NCBI GenBank assembly: GCA_030646695.1
Contig: JAUSLF010000022.1
Location: 1 to 64,000 of the forward strand
DNA: 64,000 nt
Direction of reading: 5' to 3'
DNA from: Nitrosomonadaceae bacterium
GTDB taxonomy: Bacteria; Pseudomonadota; Gammaproteobacteria; Burkholderiales; Nitrosomonadaceae
Part shown: positions 19,107-28,902 of the stretch, in pieces
Layout: every line of letters begins with the position of its first letter
How positions within the stretch are numbered: position 1 is the first letter of the stretch
Program-made: the position numbers and the translations under genes
The notes under the pieces: generated by a model
Told to the model about the DNA's origin: nothing
Database searches by the model: none
The model's input: the letters and a program-made list of their open reading frames with translations, nothing else

Positions 19107-21383
19107 TCAATTGCACACTGCATCCGTTAATGCCGCGACGCTATGCGAACCTTCCAGGGAAAGAATGATCCCCGCCAGTGGTGGCAGCGTGATAACGATG
19201 GAATCCGGCAGTCCCATCCATGATTCGCCGCTGCTGGCGAGATGTCCCAGATTGCCCAGATTGCTGCCGCCGTAATAGGCGGAGTCGCTGTTGAATATTT
19301 CGTGATAGTTTCCCGCAACAGGAACACCGATGCGATAGCCTACCCGTGGTACTGGGGTGAAATTGAGCGCGACCAGTGCGAATGAACCATCCTGCGCGCG
19401 GCGCAGGTAATTGATCACGGAATTATCGGCATCGTGGCAGTCAATCCAGGCAAAGCCTTCTGGCGAAAAATCCAGTTGATACAACGCAGGAGTATTGTTG
19501 TAGAGATGATTGAGGTCGCGCAGCACCGCCTGCACACCACGGTGCTGCGCGTGCTTTAGCAGGCTCCAGTCCAGCTCTCGGCTGGCATTCCATTCGCGTC
19601 CCTGGGCGAATTCGTTGCCCATGAAATTGAGTTTCTTGCCGGGGTAAGTCATTTGATAAGCAAACAGCAGGCGCAGGTTGGCGAATTTCTGCCAAGCGTC
19701 ACCTGGCATTTTGTCCAGCAGCGAGCCCTTGCCATGCACCACTTCATCATGCGAGAACGGCAGCACAAAATTTTCGGTGTAGGCGTAGAGCTGGCCGAAA
19801 GTGAGCCGATTGTGATGAAACCGCCGGTGCACCGGGTCTTGCAGCATGTAGCTAAGTGTATCGTTCATCCAGCCCATGTTCCACTTCATCGAGAACCCCA
19901 GTCCGCCAGCATAAGTGGGACGCGATACCGCCGGCCATGCGGTGGACTCCTCAGCCAGCGTCAGCGCACCGGGAAATTCTTCATGCACCATGATATTCAA
20001 TTCACGCAGGAATTCTATGGCTTCAAGATTTTCCCTGCCGCCATACTTGTTGGGTAGCCATTCATCTTGCTTGCGGGAATAATCCAGATAGAGCATGGAT
20101 GCAACCGCATCCACCCGCAGTCCGTCAAAATGAAATTCAGATAACCAGTAATGGGCACTGGACAGCAGAAACGATTTAACTTCATTACGCCCGTAATTGA
20201 AAATATATGTGCCCCAATCCTGGTGAAATCCCAGGCGTGGGTCTTCGTGTTCGTACAGCGCGGTGCCGTCAAAACGGGACAGGGCAAAGGCGTCCCGCGG
20301 AAAGTGCGCCGGCACCCAGTCGAGAATCACACCGATACCTGCCTGGTGGCAAGTATCGATGAAGAATTTCAGATCATCCGGTGAACCATAACGGCTGGTG
20401 GCGGCGAAATACCCGGTGATCTGGTAACCCCAGGACTCATCAAGCGGATGTTCCGACACCGGTAGCAGTTCGATATGGGTATGGCCCATTTTCAGTACGT
20501 AGGGAATCAGGTGCTGGGCAAGCTCGCGATAAGTATAAAAGCGTCCGTCCGGATGCCGCTTCCACGACCCGGCATGAATTTCGTAAATATTCAGCGGTGC
20601 GTGCAGCCAGTCCCAGCTAGCGCGGTTCACCAGCCAGCCGGCATCCTGCCAGTTGACGGCGCCGCCAGCGGGTGTGCGCGCGGCGGTGCCGGGGCGCAGT
20701 TCGTAGCGCGTAGCATAAGGATCGGTTTTGAGCAGAATTTTGCCGCTATCGCGGTTGCGGATCTCATACTTGTAGAGTGAGTCCGGCGGCAGGCCGGGGA
20801 TAAACAATTCCCAGACACCGCTGGAGCCGCGCACCGTCATCGGATGCACCCGCCCATCCCAGCGGTTGAAGTCACCCACTATACTGACCCGCTCAGCATT
20901 GGGTGCCCACACCGAGAAACGTACTCCCGCGACACCGTAGATTTCGGCAACGTGAGCGCCCAGGGTGCGGTACGTCTGCCGTAACCGGCCTTCGTTGAAC
21001 AGATATAAGTCATGGTCAGGAATTTGTGACGGGAAAGCGTAAGCATCATAAGTTTCATACACTGTTGTATTCCGTGCCGCATCATGTTCCTCAACGCGCA
21101 GCAGATAGGGCATAGCGGGTAGAGCCGCACTGCACCACTCGAAAACTCCACTGGGATGAGCGCATGTCATCGGCTCAAAACCGCCGGTGGTCTTGATCCA
21201 GACGTTGTTGGCATAAGGATAGAACACCCGCACCAAACCGTGGTCTTGCTGCACGCGGGCGCCAAGATAATTAAAAGGATCGTGCAGCCGTGCTGCCAGT
21301 AGTGCTTTCAGCAACGGTGCAACTTTAACGGAGGTGATGGGTTTCACGAGGCTGGGTTGCATGTGCAGGATTATAGCTTGCAT
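19107..21383 (-). CDS. glgB: 1,4-alpha-glucan branching enzyme
   Basis: This GH13 enzyme forms alpha-1,6 branches in glycogen. It has about 758 residues. An N-terminal GlgB domain and a CBM48-like domain ([18 protein letters not shown]) precede the catalytic barrel. Catalytic blocks are DWVPAHFP, the nucleophile in [11 protein letters not shown], the acid/base in LAEEST, and [10 protein letters not shown]. The start is uncertain: no good ribosome-binding site precedes the ATG at 21383 or the one at 21362, and a TTG at 21404 is also in frame. It diverges from glgC. Confidence 0.95.
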   Translation of the reverse strand: MQAIILHMQPSLVKPITSVKVAPLLKALLAARLHDPFNYLGARVQQDHGLVRVFYPYANNVWIKTTGGFEPMTCAHPSGVFEWCSAALPAMPYLLRVEEHDAARNTTVYETYDAYAFPSQIPDHDLYLFNEGRLRQTYRTLGAHVAEIYGVAGVRFSVWAPNAERVSIVGDFNRWDGRVHPMTVRGSSGVWELFIPGLPPDSLYKYEIRNRDSGKILLKTDPYATRYELRPGTAARTPAGGAVNWQDAGWLVNRASWDWLHAPLNIYEIHAGSWKRHPDGRFYTYRELAQHLIPYVLKMGHTHIELLPVSEHPLDESWGYQITGYFAATSRYGSPDDLKFFIDTCHQAGIGVILDWVPAHFPRDAFALSRFDGTALYEHEDPRLGFHQDWGTYIFNYGRNEVKSFLLSSAHYWLSEFHFDGLRVDAVASMLYLDYSRKQDEWLPNKYGGRENLEAIEFLRELNIMVHEEFPGALTLAEESTAWPAVSRPTYAGGLGFSMKWNMGWMNDTLSYMLQDPVHRRFHHNRLTFGQLYAYTENFVLPFSHDEVVHGKGSLLDKMPGDAWQKFANLRLLFAYQMTYPGKKLNFMGNEFAQGREWNASRELDWSLLKHAQHRGVQAVLRDLNHLYNNTPALYQLDFSPEGFAWIDCHDADNSVINYLRRAQDGSFALVALNFTPVPRVGYRIGVPVAGNYHEIFNSDSAYYGGSNLGNLGHLASSGESWMGLPDSIVITLPPLAGIILSLEGSHSVAALTDAVCN

Positions 21384-21473
21384 GTGATCGTTGATTCGGA
21401 TCAAATTTCATCGCAGGAAAGTGCCATAATGCAAAAGAACGCGGTAACATGACCAAGGGAGCAATGCACGCTT

Positions 21474-22766
21474 ATGAACTCTTACCCGAAAAAACAAGAG
21501 GCTGATCTGCGTTTTCACAGCCAGATTACACGTAATGCCATAGCGCTGATACTGGCAGGTGGGCGCGGCAGCCGTTTGCAACAGCTCACTGATTGGCGTG
21601 CGAAGCCGGCAGTGCCATTCGGTGGCAAGTTTCGCATCATTGATTTTCCCCTTTCCAATTGCGTCAATTCCGGCATCCGCCGCATCGGTGTTGCCACCCA
21701 GTACAAATCGCAGAGTTTGATCAGTCACATCCAGCACGGCTGGGGTTTTCTTGATGGCCGCTTCAAGGAGTTTGTCGAATTGCTACCTGCGCAGCAGCGG
21801 ATTGAGGAGGCGTGGTACCAGGGAACTGCCGATGCGGTATTCCAGAATCTTGACATCCTGCGCCGCCATGAACCGAAATACGTGTTGATTCTGGGGGGCG
21901 ATCATGTTTATAAAATGGACTACAGCAAGCTGCTGGCCGAGCATGTGGGAAAATCTGCCGATATGACCGTGGCCTGTCTGGAGGTGCCGCTGGAAGAGGC
22001 GAGCGCTTTCGGTGTCATGAGCGCCAATGATGAATTGCGTATCACCAGTTTTGCCGAAAAACCGGCGAACCCGGAACCTATTCCAGGTCAGCCGGGGCAG
22101 GCGCTCGCCAGCATGGGCATTTACGTGTTCAACGCCGCGTTTCTTTTCGAACACTTAATTCGCGATCATGATGATCGCAGCTCATCGCACGATTTTGGCA
22201 AGGATCTGATTCCGTACCTGGTACCCCGCCATCGGGTATTTGCTCACCGTTTTTCCGACAGTTGCGTCAATATGGTCTCAGGAGTACCGTACTGGCGGGA
22301 CGTGGGCACAGTTGACGCCTACTGGGAGGCCAATCTTGGCCTCACCCACGTGACCCCGGAGCTCAACCTGTACGATGAGGACTGGCCGATCTGGACCCAC
22401 CAGGAACAGTTGCCGCCCGCCAAGTTCGTGTTTGATGACGATGACCGGCGCGGCCAGGCGCTGGACTCGATGGTGTCGGGCGGCTGTATCATCAGCGGTT
22501 CGACGGTACGCCGTTCACTGCTGTTTTCCAATGTGCAAGTCCGCAGCTACAGCAGCATTGAGGACTCGGTGATACTGCCCAACGTCGACATCGCTCGGCA
22601 TGCGCGCCTGCGGCGGGTGGTAGTAGACAAGAATTGCATGATTCCTGAAGGACTGACGGTGGGGTTTGATCCGGAGGAAGACCGCAAGCGATTTTATGTT
22701 ACTGAGAAAGGCATCACGCTGATTACCCCGGAAATGCTTGGACAGAGAGTGCATTATGTCAGGTAG
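21474..22766 (+). CDS. glgC: Glucose-1-phosphate adenylyltransferase (ADP-glucose pyrophosphorylase)
   Basis: It makes ADP-glucose from ATP and glucose-1-phosphate, the committed step of glycogen synthesis. The 430-residue protein has the pyrophosphorylase loop [27 protein letters not shown], the substrate block [10 protein letters not shown], and a C-terminal left-handed beta-helix ([16 protein letters not shown]). E. coli GlgC (431) is almost the same length. A GGGAG stands about 12 bases upstream of the ATG, rather far. It is the first gene of a plus-strand run with the two GH57 genes and diverges from glgB. Confidence 0.97.
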   Translation: MNSYPKKQEADLRFHSQITRNAIALILAGGRGSRLQQLTDWRAKPAVPFGGKFRIIDFPLSNCVNSGIRRIGVATQYKSQSLISHIQHGWGFLDGRFKEFVELLPAQQRIEEAWYQGTADAVFQNLDILRRHEPKYVLILGGDHVYKMDYSKLLAEHVGKSADMTVACLEVPLEEASAFGVMSANDELRITSFAEKPANPEPIPGQPGQALASMGIYVFNAAFLFEHLIRDHDDRSSSHDFGKDLIPYLVPRHRVFAHRFSDSCVNMVSGVPYWRDVGTVDAYWEANLGLTHVTPELNLYDEDWPIWTHQEQLPPAKFVFDDDDRRGQALDSMVSGGCIISGSTVRRSLLFSNVQVRSYSSIEDSVILPNVDIARHARLRRVVVDKNCMIPEGLTVGFDPEEDRKRFYVTEKGITLITPEMLGQRVHYVR

Positions 22767-22854
22767 CCGGATGACTGGGGATCAAGAGCAGAGTGTGGGT
22801 GGCCCGCGACAGCTGAAGTCGTTTCACTGAATTTTCATAGAGTTTCTAGCGGAA

Positions 22855-24561
22855 ATGCAACCACTAAACCTCGTCCTGCTGTGGCACATGCACCAGCCGG
22901 ATTACCGTAATTACAAGACCGGCGAATTTACGCTGCCGTGGGTGTATCTGCATGCCATCAAGGATTACACCGACATGGCGCATCACCTTGAGGCTCATCC
23001 GCGCATCAAGGCAGTAGTGAATTTTGTGCCAGTGTTGCTGGACCAGTTGGAAGATTATGCCGCACAGTTCGCCCTGGGGCGGATGCGCGATCCGCTATTG
23101 CGCTTGCTGGCTACTCCCGAACTGGAGCAGGTATCCGCGAGCGAGCGTCTGCGTGTCTTCGATAGTTGCTTTAGCAGCAACCATACCACCATGATGCAGC
23201 CGTATCCGGCGTACCAACGCCTGTATGACCTGCACGAAATGCTGCGTGGACATGGCGAGGCCCAATTGGCCTATCTTTCCGGTCAATATCTGGCGGACTT
23301 GCTGGTGTGGTATCACCTGGCATGGACCGGCGAGAGTGTGCGCCGGGGCAATGAGGTGGTGGCGCGATTGATGGCGCAAGGCGGGAATTTTAGCCACGCT
23401 GACCGGGTTGAATTGTTTAATCTGATTGGAGAATTGATTCGGGGGTTGATTCCGCGCTACCGCAAGCTGGCCGAGTCGGGCCAGATCGAACTGTCCACGA
23501 CGCCGCATTACCATCCGCTCTCGCCACTGCTGATTGATTTTACTTCTGCCCGCGACAGTCTGCCCGGTGTTGCTTTGCCGACGGAAGAGGTTTATCCGGG
23601 GGGGCGCAGCCGTGTCGCATTTCATGTGACATCAGCGATGGAGAGTCATGTGCGGCGCTTCGGTATCAAGCCTGTTGGCGTATGGCCAGCGGAAGGTGCG
23701 GTATCGTCGCCATTGCTGGAAATCCTGGCAGAGCACGGCTGTCAATGGAGTGCCAGCAGCGAGGGCGTGCTGGTCAATAGTTTGCACAAATCATATCCTG
23801 ACAAGCCGCTGCCGCAGCGAGGTCGTTATCTTTACCGCCCCTACCGGGTGCAGGGGAGAACCGATGGCATGACCTGTTTTTTCCGTGACGATAGACTATC
23901 GGACATGATCGGCTTCGAGTATGCCAAATGGTTCGGACGCGATGCCGCCGAGCATCTGGTGCACTCGTTCGAACAAATCAGCCGTGATGCCCCAGCGGAA
24001 GAGAGCCCAGTGGTGAGCGTGATTCTGGATGGTGAAAATGCCTGGGAATACTATCCTTACAACGGCTATTATTTCTTTGATGATCTTTATGAAATTCTTG
24101 AAAATCATCCATCAATTCGTGCCACCACTTACCGCGACTATATCGCATCCCCAGAGTTTGCCGACGCCGTCGTGCTACCAGTACTGGCGGCGGGTAGTTG
24201 GGTGTACGGGACATTTTCCACCTGGATCGGTGACCCCGACAAAAACCATGCGTGGGACCTGTTATGCGCCGCCAAGCATAGCTACGATCTGGTGATGCAA
24301 AGCGGGCGCCTGACGGCCGAGGAAAAGGCCGCAGCCGGACGGCAACTGGCTTCCTGCGAAAGCTCGGACTGGTTCTGGTGGCTGGGTGATTACAATCCGC
24401 CGAATGTGGTGGAGGGTTTTGATAAGCTGTTTCGCGACAATCTGGCCAATCTTTACAGTTTGCTGAAACTGCCGGTACCGGCAGCGGTGTTTAAGCCTAT
24501 CAGTCATGGTAGCGGACATCCTGAGTCGGGTGGTACGATGCGGCGGGCGACGCAGGAATAA
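22855..24561 (+). CDS. GH57 family glycoside hydrolase
   Basis: This 568-residue GH57 protein probably acts on alpha-glucans. Conserved regions are seen in order: WHMHQPDY near the N-terminus, the nucleophile Glu280 in GVWPAEGAVS, and Asp392 in ILDGENAWEYY as acid/base. The layout is that of the amylase/amylopullulanase-like GH57 group. No signal peptide is present, so it should act in the cytoplasm on glycogen or maltodextrins. The next gene starts four bases after its stop codon, so the two GH57 genes are almost certainly co-transcribed. Exact activity (amylase, pullulanase or transferase) cannot be decided from sequence. Confidence 0.9.
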   Translation: MQPLNLVLLWHMHQPDYRNYKTGEFTLPWVYLHAIKDYTDMAHHLEAHPRIKAVVNFVPVLLDQLEDYAAQFALGRMRDPLLRLLATPELEQVSASERLRVFDSCFSSNHTTMMQPYPAYQRLYDLHEMLRGHGEAQLAYLSGQYLADLLVWYHLAWTGESVRRGNEVVARLMAQGGNFSHADRVELFNLIGELIRGLIPRYRKLAESGQIELSTTPHYHPLSPLLIDFTSARDSLPGVALPTEEVYPGGRSRVAFHVTSAMESHVRRFGIKPVGVWPAEGAVSSPLLEILAEHGCQWSASSEGVLVNSLHKSYPDKPLPQRGRYLYRPYRVQGRTDGMTCFFRDDRLSDMIGFEYAKWFGRDAAEHLVHSFEQISRDAPAEESPVVSVILDGENAWEYYPYNGYYFFDDLYEILENHPSIRATTYRDYIASPEFADAVVLPVLAAGSWVYGTFSTWIGDPDKNHAWDLLCAAKHSYDLVMQSGRLTAEEKAAAGRQLASCESSDWFWWLGDYNPPNVVEGFDKLFRDNLANLYSLLKLPVPAAVFKPISHGSGHPESGGTMRRATQE

Positions 24562-24565
24562 TCCG

Positions 24566-26587
24566 ATGCCCCCACCCATTTCCCTGCTTTTCGGTGTGCA
24601 TGCTCACCAGCCTGTCGGCAATTTTCCAGAAGTGCTGGCCGATGCGCACCTGCGCTGTTACCAACCCTTTCTGCGGGTACTCTACCGCTACCCGGATTTC
24701 CGCTTTGCGGTACATTTTTCCGGCTGGTTGCTGGATTATCTGATCGAACATTATCCGGAAGACATGGCACTGTTGCGGGAAATGGTGGCGCGGGGGCAGG
24801 TGGAATTATTCGGCGCGGGCGACACCGAGCCGGTGCTGGCAGTGATCCCCAACCGTGATCGTATCGGACAAATCCAGACTTTTTCCGACAAGCTGGAAAT
24901 GAAATTAGGGCAACGCCCGCAGGGCGCGTGGCTGACAGAACGGGTGTGGGAGGCAACGGTAGTTCCGGCGCTGGCTGATTGCGGCATACGCTATGTGATT
25001 GTGGACGACTATCATTTTCTTTGCACCGGTAAAACGGTGGCGGAATTGAATGGTTATTTCACCACCGAGGAGGATGGGCGCACGCTGGACCTGTTCCCCA
25101 TTTCTGAAACCTTGCGTTACAAGCTGCCGTTTTCTCCGGCCCACGAAGCGGTGGCGTATATCGAGTCTCTGGCCGAGGGCAGTACGGCAGACGGCGGCAA
25201 TGCAGCGGTTTATTTCGATGACATCGAAAAATTCGGTATTTGGCCAGAAACTTACCAATGGGTATACGAAAAAGGTTGGCTCGATCAATTCATTCAAGGT
25301 GTGCTGGCCTCGCCAAAAATCCGCACCCAGCACTACCGCGATTATCATGCCAGCGGAAAGACTCGTGGCATAGTGTATCTGCCCACCACTTCCTACATCG
25401 AAATGAACGAGTGGACACTTCCTGCGCAGCCTGCCAATGCCTACGCCGATCTGGTGCAGCAGGCAAAAACGGACGGTCGATACGAACGCGATAAAGCGTT
25501 TCTGCGCGGCGGCATCTGGAAAAATTTCTTTTCGCTCTATCCCGAGTCCAACTGGATGCACAAGCGCATGCTAGGACTTTCTGCGCGTCTCGCCACGCTA
25601 CCGCAGAAGCAGCGCACCGCCACAATGCAGCAGAAGCTGTACGAGTCTCAAGCCAATGACGCTTACTGGCATGGTTTGTTTGGTGGTCTGTATCTGCCCC
25701 ACCTGCGGCGCGCAGTATATAACGACATGGTCGCTTTGGAAGCAATGCTGGATGCCTGTGCGCCACGCCCGGTCCGCTTCATGGAAGATACCGATCTTGA
25801 CGGGGTGGATGAAGTATATCTGCAGAATGGCGTGATCCAGGCGGTGTTGAAACTCGATGGTGACGCCTGTATTTGTGAACTTGATGCCTATGCGCTCAAA
25901 CATAACTTCGGTGATACCTTGCGACGTCAGACTGAGCACTATTACCGCCGGATTCAACAGGGTGGGGGAGGCGGACACCGGCACAGTGATACGGGTATCG
26001 CCTCGGCGCACGAGCGCGTCAATTTCAAGCACAAAATAAATGCCGCAGACATGGAGGCTGACGATCATGCACGCGGATTGTTCGTTGATCGTCTGAATGG
26101 GGTGTTCATGCACTACCGCCACGATCCTTCCACTGCGGGCGGCGTGCATTTCCGGGCGGATACGCCCTGCCTGTCTGTGAGCAAAAGTTTCGAACTCGCG
26201 GCTAACCACCTGCAGGTGTCGTACCGCTTCACCGGCGAAGTGGAGGGCGTATTCAGCACTGAACTCAATCTCGCCATGCCCAGTTGCGACGGCTGGGGCG
26301 GACGCTATATTCACCAGGGGAAAATTCCCGGCGGCTTTGGTCAACCGTTGGAACTGAGTGCGCTGGATGAGATAACGCTGGACGATGACGTGCTGGCCGG
26401 AAGCGTTACCTTGCATGTTTCCTCGCCAGTGGCGCTATCTGCGCAGCCGCATTATTCCGTATCGCAATCCGAGGGCGGATTCGAGAAAATCATGCAGGCG
26501 GTGACGCTGAAACTGGAATGGCCGGTGACCGCGCGGGAGTTGACCATCACTCTGGAGATAGTCGTGCGCGGTAAGGAAGCTGCATGA
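24566..26587 (+). CDS. GH57 family 4-alpha-glucanotransferase / alpha-amylase
   Basis: It has 673 residues from the ATG at 24566, which is favoured by AGGAA upstream; a longer frame overlaps the previous gene. Residues 1 to ~300 form the GH57 barrel with HAHQPVGNF, the nucleophile Glu125 in WLTERVWEA, and Asp218/219 in YFDDIEKFG. The C-terminal half is beta-rich (EDTDLDGVDEVYLQN), as in Thermococcus litoralis 4-alpha-glucanotransferase, which has 659 residues with Glu123 and Asp214. The match in length and spacing supports a glucanotransferase or closely related amylase. It lies directly behind the first GH57 gene. Confidence 0.9.
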   Translation: MPPPISLLFGVHAHQPVGNFPEVLADAHLRCYQPFLRVLYRYPDFRFAVHFSGWLLDYLIEHYPEDMALLREMVARGQVELFGAGDTEPVLAVIPNRDRIGQIQTFSDKLEMKLGQRPQGAWLTERVWEATVVPALADCGIRYVIVDDYHFLCTGKTVAELNGYFTTEEDGRTLDLFPISETLRYKLPFSPAHEAVAYIESLAEGSTADGGNAAVYFDDIEKFGIWPETYQWVYEKGWLDQFIQGVLASPKIRTQHYRDYHASGKTRGIVYLPTTSYIEMNEWTLPAQPANAYADLVQQAKTDGRYERDKAFLRGGIWKNFFSLYPESNWMHKRMLGLSARLATLPQKQRTATMQQKLYESQANDAYWHGLFGGLYLPHLRRAVYNDMVALEAMLDACAPRPVRFMEDTDLDGVDEVYLQNGVIQAVLKLDGDACICELDAYALKHNFGDTLRRQTEHYYRRIQQGGGGGHRHSDTGIASAHERVNFKHKINAADMEADDHARGLFVDRLNGVFMHYRHDPSTAGGVHFRADTPCLSVSKSFELAANHLQVSYRFTGEVEGVFSTELNLAMPSCDGWGGRYIHQGKIPGGFGQPLELSALDEITLDDDVLAGSVTLHVSSPVALSAQPHYSVSQSEGGFEKIMQAVTLKLEWPVTARELTITLEIVVRGKEAA

Positions 26588-26621
26588 TGCGCAGCAGTCC
26601 TCTAGGAACCAGCCCGTTTCA

Positions 26622-27482
26622 TCAAATCACGTTGACGGGTACTTTTAGATAAGTAGTACCGTTCGCTTCCGGCGGCGGCATCTCCCCAGCGCGCACATTG
26701 ATCTGCACCGATGGCAGCAACAAGGTCGGCATCTCGAGCGTGGCGTCACGCGCTTCACGCATGGCAACAAACTCGTCTTCGCCAATGCCGTCATGCACAT
26801 GAATGTTGTGCGCGCGCTGCTCGGCCACCGTGCTTTGCCACTGCGCAGGGCGATTTAAGGGCGGGTAGTCGTGGCACATGAACAGTCGTGTTGCCGGAGG
26901 TTGTGCGAGCAATCGGCGGATCGAGCGGAACAGGCGGCGGGCATCACCACCCGGAAAATCGGCGCGAGCCGTGCCCACATCCGGCATGAACAGCGTATCA
27001 CCCACAAAGATTGCGTCACCGAATTGATAAGCCAGATCGGCTGGTGTATGGCCTGGTAGCGAAATGGCTGTTGCGCTCAGTTTGCCAACCTTGAAAGTCT
27101 CGGCATCCGTCAATAAATAATCAAACTGCCTGCCGTCCGGTATGAACTCAGGTCCAAGATTGAATATCTTCTTGAAAGTCTCCTGCACCTGGGGAATTTC
27201 ATTGCCTATGGCAATTTTTCCACCTAGTTTTTCCCTGAGATAATGTGCGGATGAGATGTGATCGGCGTGTGCATGCGTTTCGAGTATCCATGCGACGGTC
27301 AGCTGCCGGTCGTTGATGAAAGTGACCAACTTGTCTGCAGATAAGGTACTGATTCGGGCAGACTTTGGCTCGTAATCCAGGACGGGATCGATAATCGCGC
27401 AACTACCGCCGGACTCGTCAAATACAATGTAGCTGACGGTCCACGTGGCTGGGTCAAAAAAGGCTTGAATCTGCGGGGACAT
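26622..27482 (-). CDS. Blh-like MBL-fold hydrolase, probable persulfide dioxygenase
   Basis: This 286-residue metallo-beta-lactamase-fold protein carries THAHADHISSAHYL, the glyoxalase-II-like GHTPADLAY, GDTLFMPDVGTARAD and CHDYPP, the metal ligands of the ETHE1/Blh sulfur dioxygenase group. These oxidise glutathione persulfide to sulfite. It is divergent from two YeeE/YedE genes and a BigR-type repressor, the usual Blh neighbourhood in Xylella, Agrobacterium and relatives. Its promoter overlaps the shared palindrome at 27516-27541, so repression by the adjacent ArsR protein is likely. It has no N-terminal rhodanese or BigR-associated extension. Family and pathway are well supported; activity is inferred. 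Confidence 0.88.
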   Translation of the reverse strand: MSPQIQAFFDPATWTVSYIVFDESGGSCAIIDPVLDYEPKSARISTLSADKLVTFINDRQLTVAWILETHAHADHISSAHYLREKLGGKIAIGNEIPQVQETFKKIFNLGPEFIPDGRQFDYLLTDAETFKVGKLSATAISLPGHTPADLAYQFGDAIFVGDTLFMPDVGTARADFPGGDARRLFRSIRRLLAQPPATRLFMCHDYPPLNRPAQWQSTVAEQRAHNIHVHDGIGEDEFVAMREARDATLEMPTLLLPSVQINVRAGEMPPPEANGTTYLKVPVNVI

Positions 27483-27510
27483 CGTTTTCTCCTGTATTTA
27501 GAAATTTGTC

Positions 27511-27547
27511 TTGACAATAATATATCAATTAATATATTATTCGTCAA
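27511..27547. promoter_or_regulatory. BigR-type operator with overlapping divergent promoters
   Basis: A 26-bp AT-rich palindrome fills 27516-27541: arms AATAATATAT and ATATATTATT around CAATTA. On the plus strand TTGACA (27511-27516) is followed after 16 bases by TATATT (27533-27538). On the minus strand TTGACG (27547-27542) is followed after 17 bases by TATATT (27524-27519). The two promoters face each other across the same palindrome, so a repressor bound there would block both. AT-rich palindromes of this kind are the known target type of BigR in Xylella and Agrobacterium. Confidence 0.85.
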
Positions 27548-27606
27548 CATAATATTAGTGGCTCGCAAGGAACCACTTCCCAAAATCAGGCAGGAGGATA
27601 AATAAA

Positions 27607-28041
27607 ATGTTGATTGATTGGTCTCACTTCACCCCGTGGTCCGCGCTGGCAGGCGGGATGACCATTGGCATCGCGGCAGCGCTGTTCGTATTGCTAAACG
27701 GACGTATTGCCGGAATTTCCGGCATAGTCGGCGGATTGTTCAGGTTGCAGACGGGTGATATGGGCTGGCGTATTGCGTTTGTTGCAGGGCTGGTCGCTGC
27801 GCCGCTGGTGTGGCAACTGTTTCATCGCCTGCCTGATCTTCATATTAATACCGGCTACGGCATGCTGGCGCTGGCTGGTTTGATTGTCGGCGTTGGCACG
27901 CGCTACGGCTCCGGCTGTACCAGTGGTCACGGGATTTGCGGAATGTCCCGACTGTCGCCGCGCTCTATCATTGCCACCCTGGTATTCATGTGTACAGGCT
28001 TTGTCACCGTTTACATGATGCGACATGTGTTCGGCGGATAG
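27607..28041 (+). CDS. YeeE/YedE family half-transporter (sulfur transport), first
   Basis: This 144-residue membrane protein has about four hydrophobic segments. The family signature GTRYGSGCTSGHGICGMSRLS contains the cysteine thought to handle sulfur species. CAGGAGGA stands close before the ATG. YeeE/YedE proteins import thiosulfate or related sulfur compounds; the short PmpA/PmpB-type proteins come in pairs, each half of a full-length YeeE. It is the first gene of the plus-strand operon with its partner, the repressor and a TauE exporter, and is driven from the palindromic promoter region. Confidence 0.9.
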   Translation: MLIDWSHFTPWSALAGGMTIGIAAALFVLLNGRIAGISGIVGGLFRLQTGDMGWRIAFVAGLVAAPLVWQLFHRLPDLHINTGYGMLALAGLIVGVGTRYGSGCTSGHGICGMSRLSPRSIIATLVFMCTGFVTVYMMRHVFGG

Positions 28042-28065
28042 TGCCATTATCGGAGGAGAAATAAA

Positions 28066-28512
28066 ATGGTCAACATCACTGCATTGCTAGCGGGTCTGAT
28101 CTTCGGCTTGGGACTCATTCTGGCGGGAATGGCGGATCCGGCCAAGGTTCTGGCATTTCTCGATATTACCGGTGCATGGGATCCTTCTCTCGCATTGGTC
28201 ATGGGGGGCGCGATTGCCGTGGGATCGATCGCTTTCGCCGTGGCTGGCAGGCGCAGCCGCAGTTATCTGGGGTTGCCCATGCACTTGCCTACTGCGCGGG
28301 TGATCGATAAGCGCCTGGTGCTGGGGAGTCTTGCATTCGGCATCGGCTGGGGGATGGCCGGTATCTGCCCCGGGCCGGCACTGGTTTTGCTGGGGGCTGG
28401 CAGCCGCGAAGGCATCGTGTTTGTGGCGGCAATGCTGCTGGGAATGGGGGGTTTTGAAATTCTGGAAAGATCCAAATCCGTTGAACGGCCCAAAATGGGG
28501 CGGCATGTCTAA
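28066..28512 (+). CDS. YeeE/YedE family half-transporter (DUF6691-like), second
   Basis: This 148-residue membrane protein has several hydrophobic segments, and GFGIGWGMAGICPGPALVLLG (last part GICPGPAL) holds the conserved cysteine. It is the natural partner of the preceding gene, 24 bases upstream, with GGAGGAG before its ATG. The GLILAGMADPAKVLAFLDI block near the N-terminus is characteristic of the second half-protein in PmpA/PmpB pairs. Together the two should form a channel or importer for a reduced sulfur species. The substrate is not evident from sequence. Confidence 0.88.
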   Translation: MVNITALLAGLIFGLGLILAGMADPAKVLAFLDITGAWDPSLALVMGGAIAVGSIAFAVAGRRSRSYLGLPMHLPTARVIDKRLVLGSLAFGIGWGMAGICPGPALVLLGAGSREGIVFVAAMLLGMGGFEILERSKSVERPKMGRHV

Positions 28513-28575
28513 GGAATCACTGAACAAGTCCCATGCAGGTGCGATGGGGGTTTTGCACGAAAGGCGGAGGTGTTT

Positions 28576-28899
28576 ATGAAAACGGAAGCAGATTTACCCA
28601 GTATTGCGGTGATACGCGCATCCGCAACGGAAGCCTGTTCCATGCTGAAAGTGCTGGCAAACGAAGACAGGCTGCTCATTTTATGTCAGTTGATTCAAGG
28701 CGCCAGAAACGTCGGCGAGCTGGAAGAGTTGCTGGATATCCGGCAGCCTACACTATCACAGCAGCTCACCGTGCTGCGCGCAGAGGGGTTAGTCACAACT
28801 GAGCGCAAAGGTAAATACATCTATTACAGTCTGTCCAGCCATGAAGTAATTCAAATCATGCAGACTTTATCCGGTCTTTATTGTGACAAGGGCCATTGA
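28576..28899 (+). CDS. ArsR/SmtB-family repressor of BigR/SqrR type
   Basis: This 107-residue winged-helix regulator has the recognition-helix region DIRQPTLSQQLTVLRAEGLV and the wing TERKGKYIYYSL. Starting at the ATG 28576 (GGAGG five bases upstream; the GTG at 28570 is less likely), the cysteines that matter are Cys37 in LILCQL and Cys103 in LYCDKGH. Their spacing of 66 residues equals that of Cys42/Cys108 in Xylella BigR and Cys41/Cys107 in SqrR, which form a disulfide or tetrasulfide with persulfides. It probably represses its own operon and the divergent hydrolase through the 27516-27541 palindrome. An additional Cys21 is present. Confidence 0.92.
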   Translation: MKTEADLPSIAVIRASATEACSMLKVLANEDRLLILCQLIQGARNVGELEELLDIRQPTLSQQLTVLRAEGLVTTERKGKYIYYSLSSHEVIQIMQTLSGLYCDKGH

Positions 28900-28902
28900 G
28901 TC

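Noticed and set aside
25598-26416. 272-residue open frame on the minus strand
   Set aside because: Shadow of the second GH57 gene.
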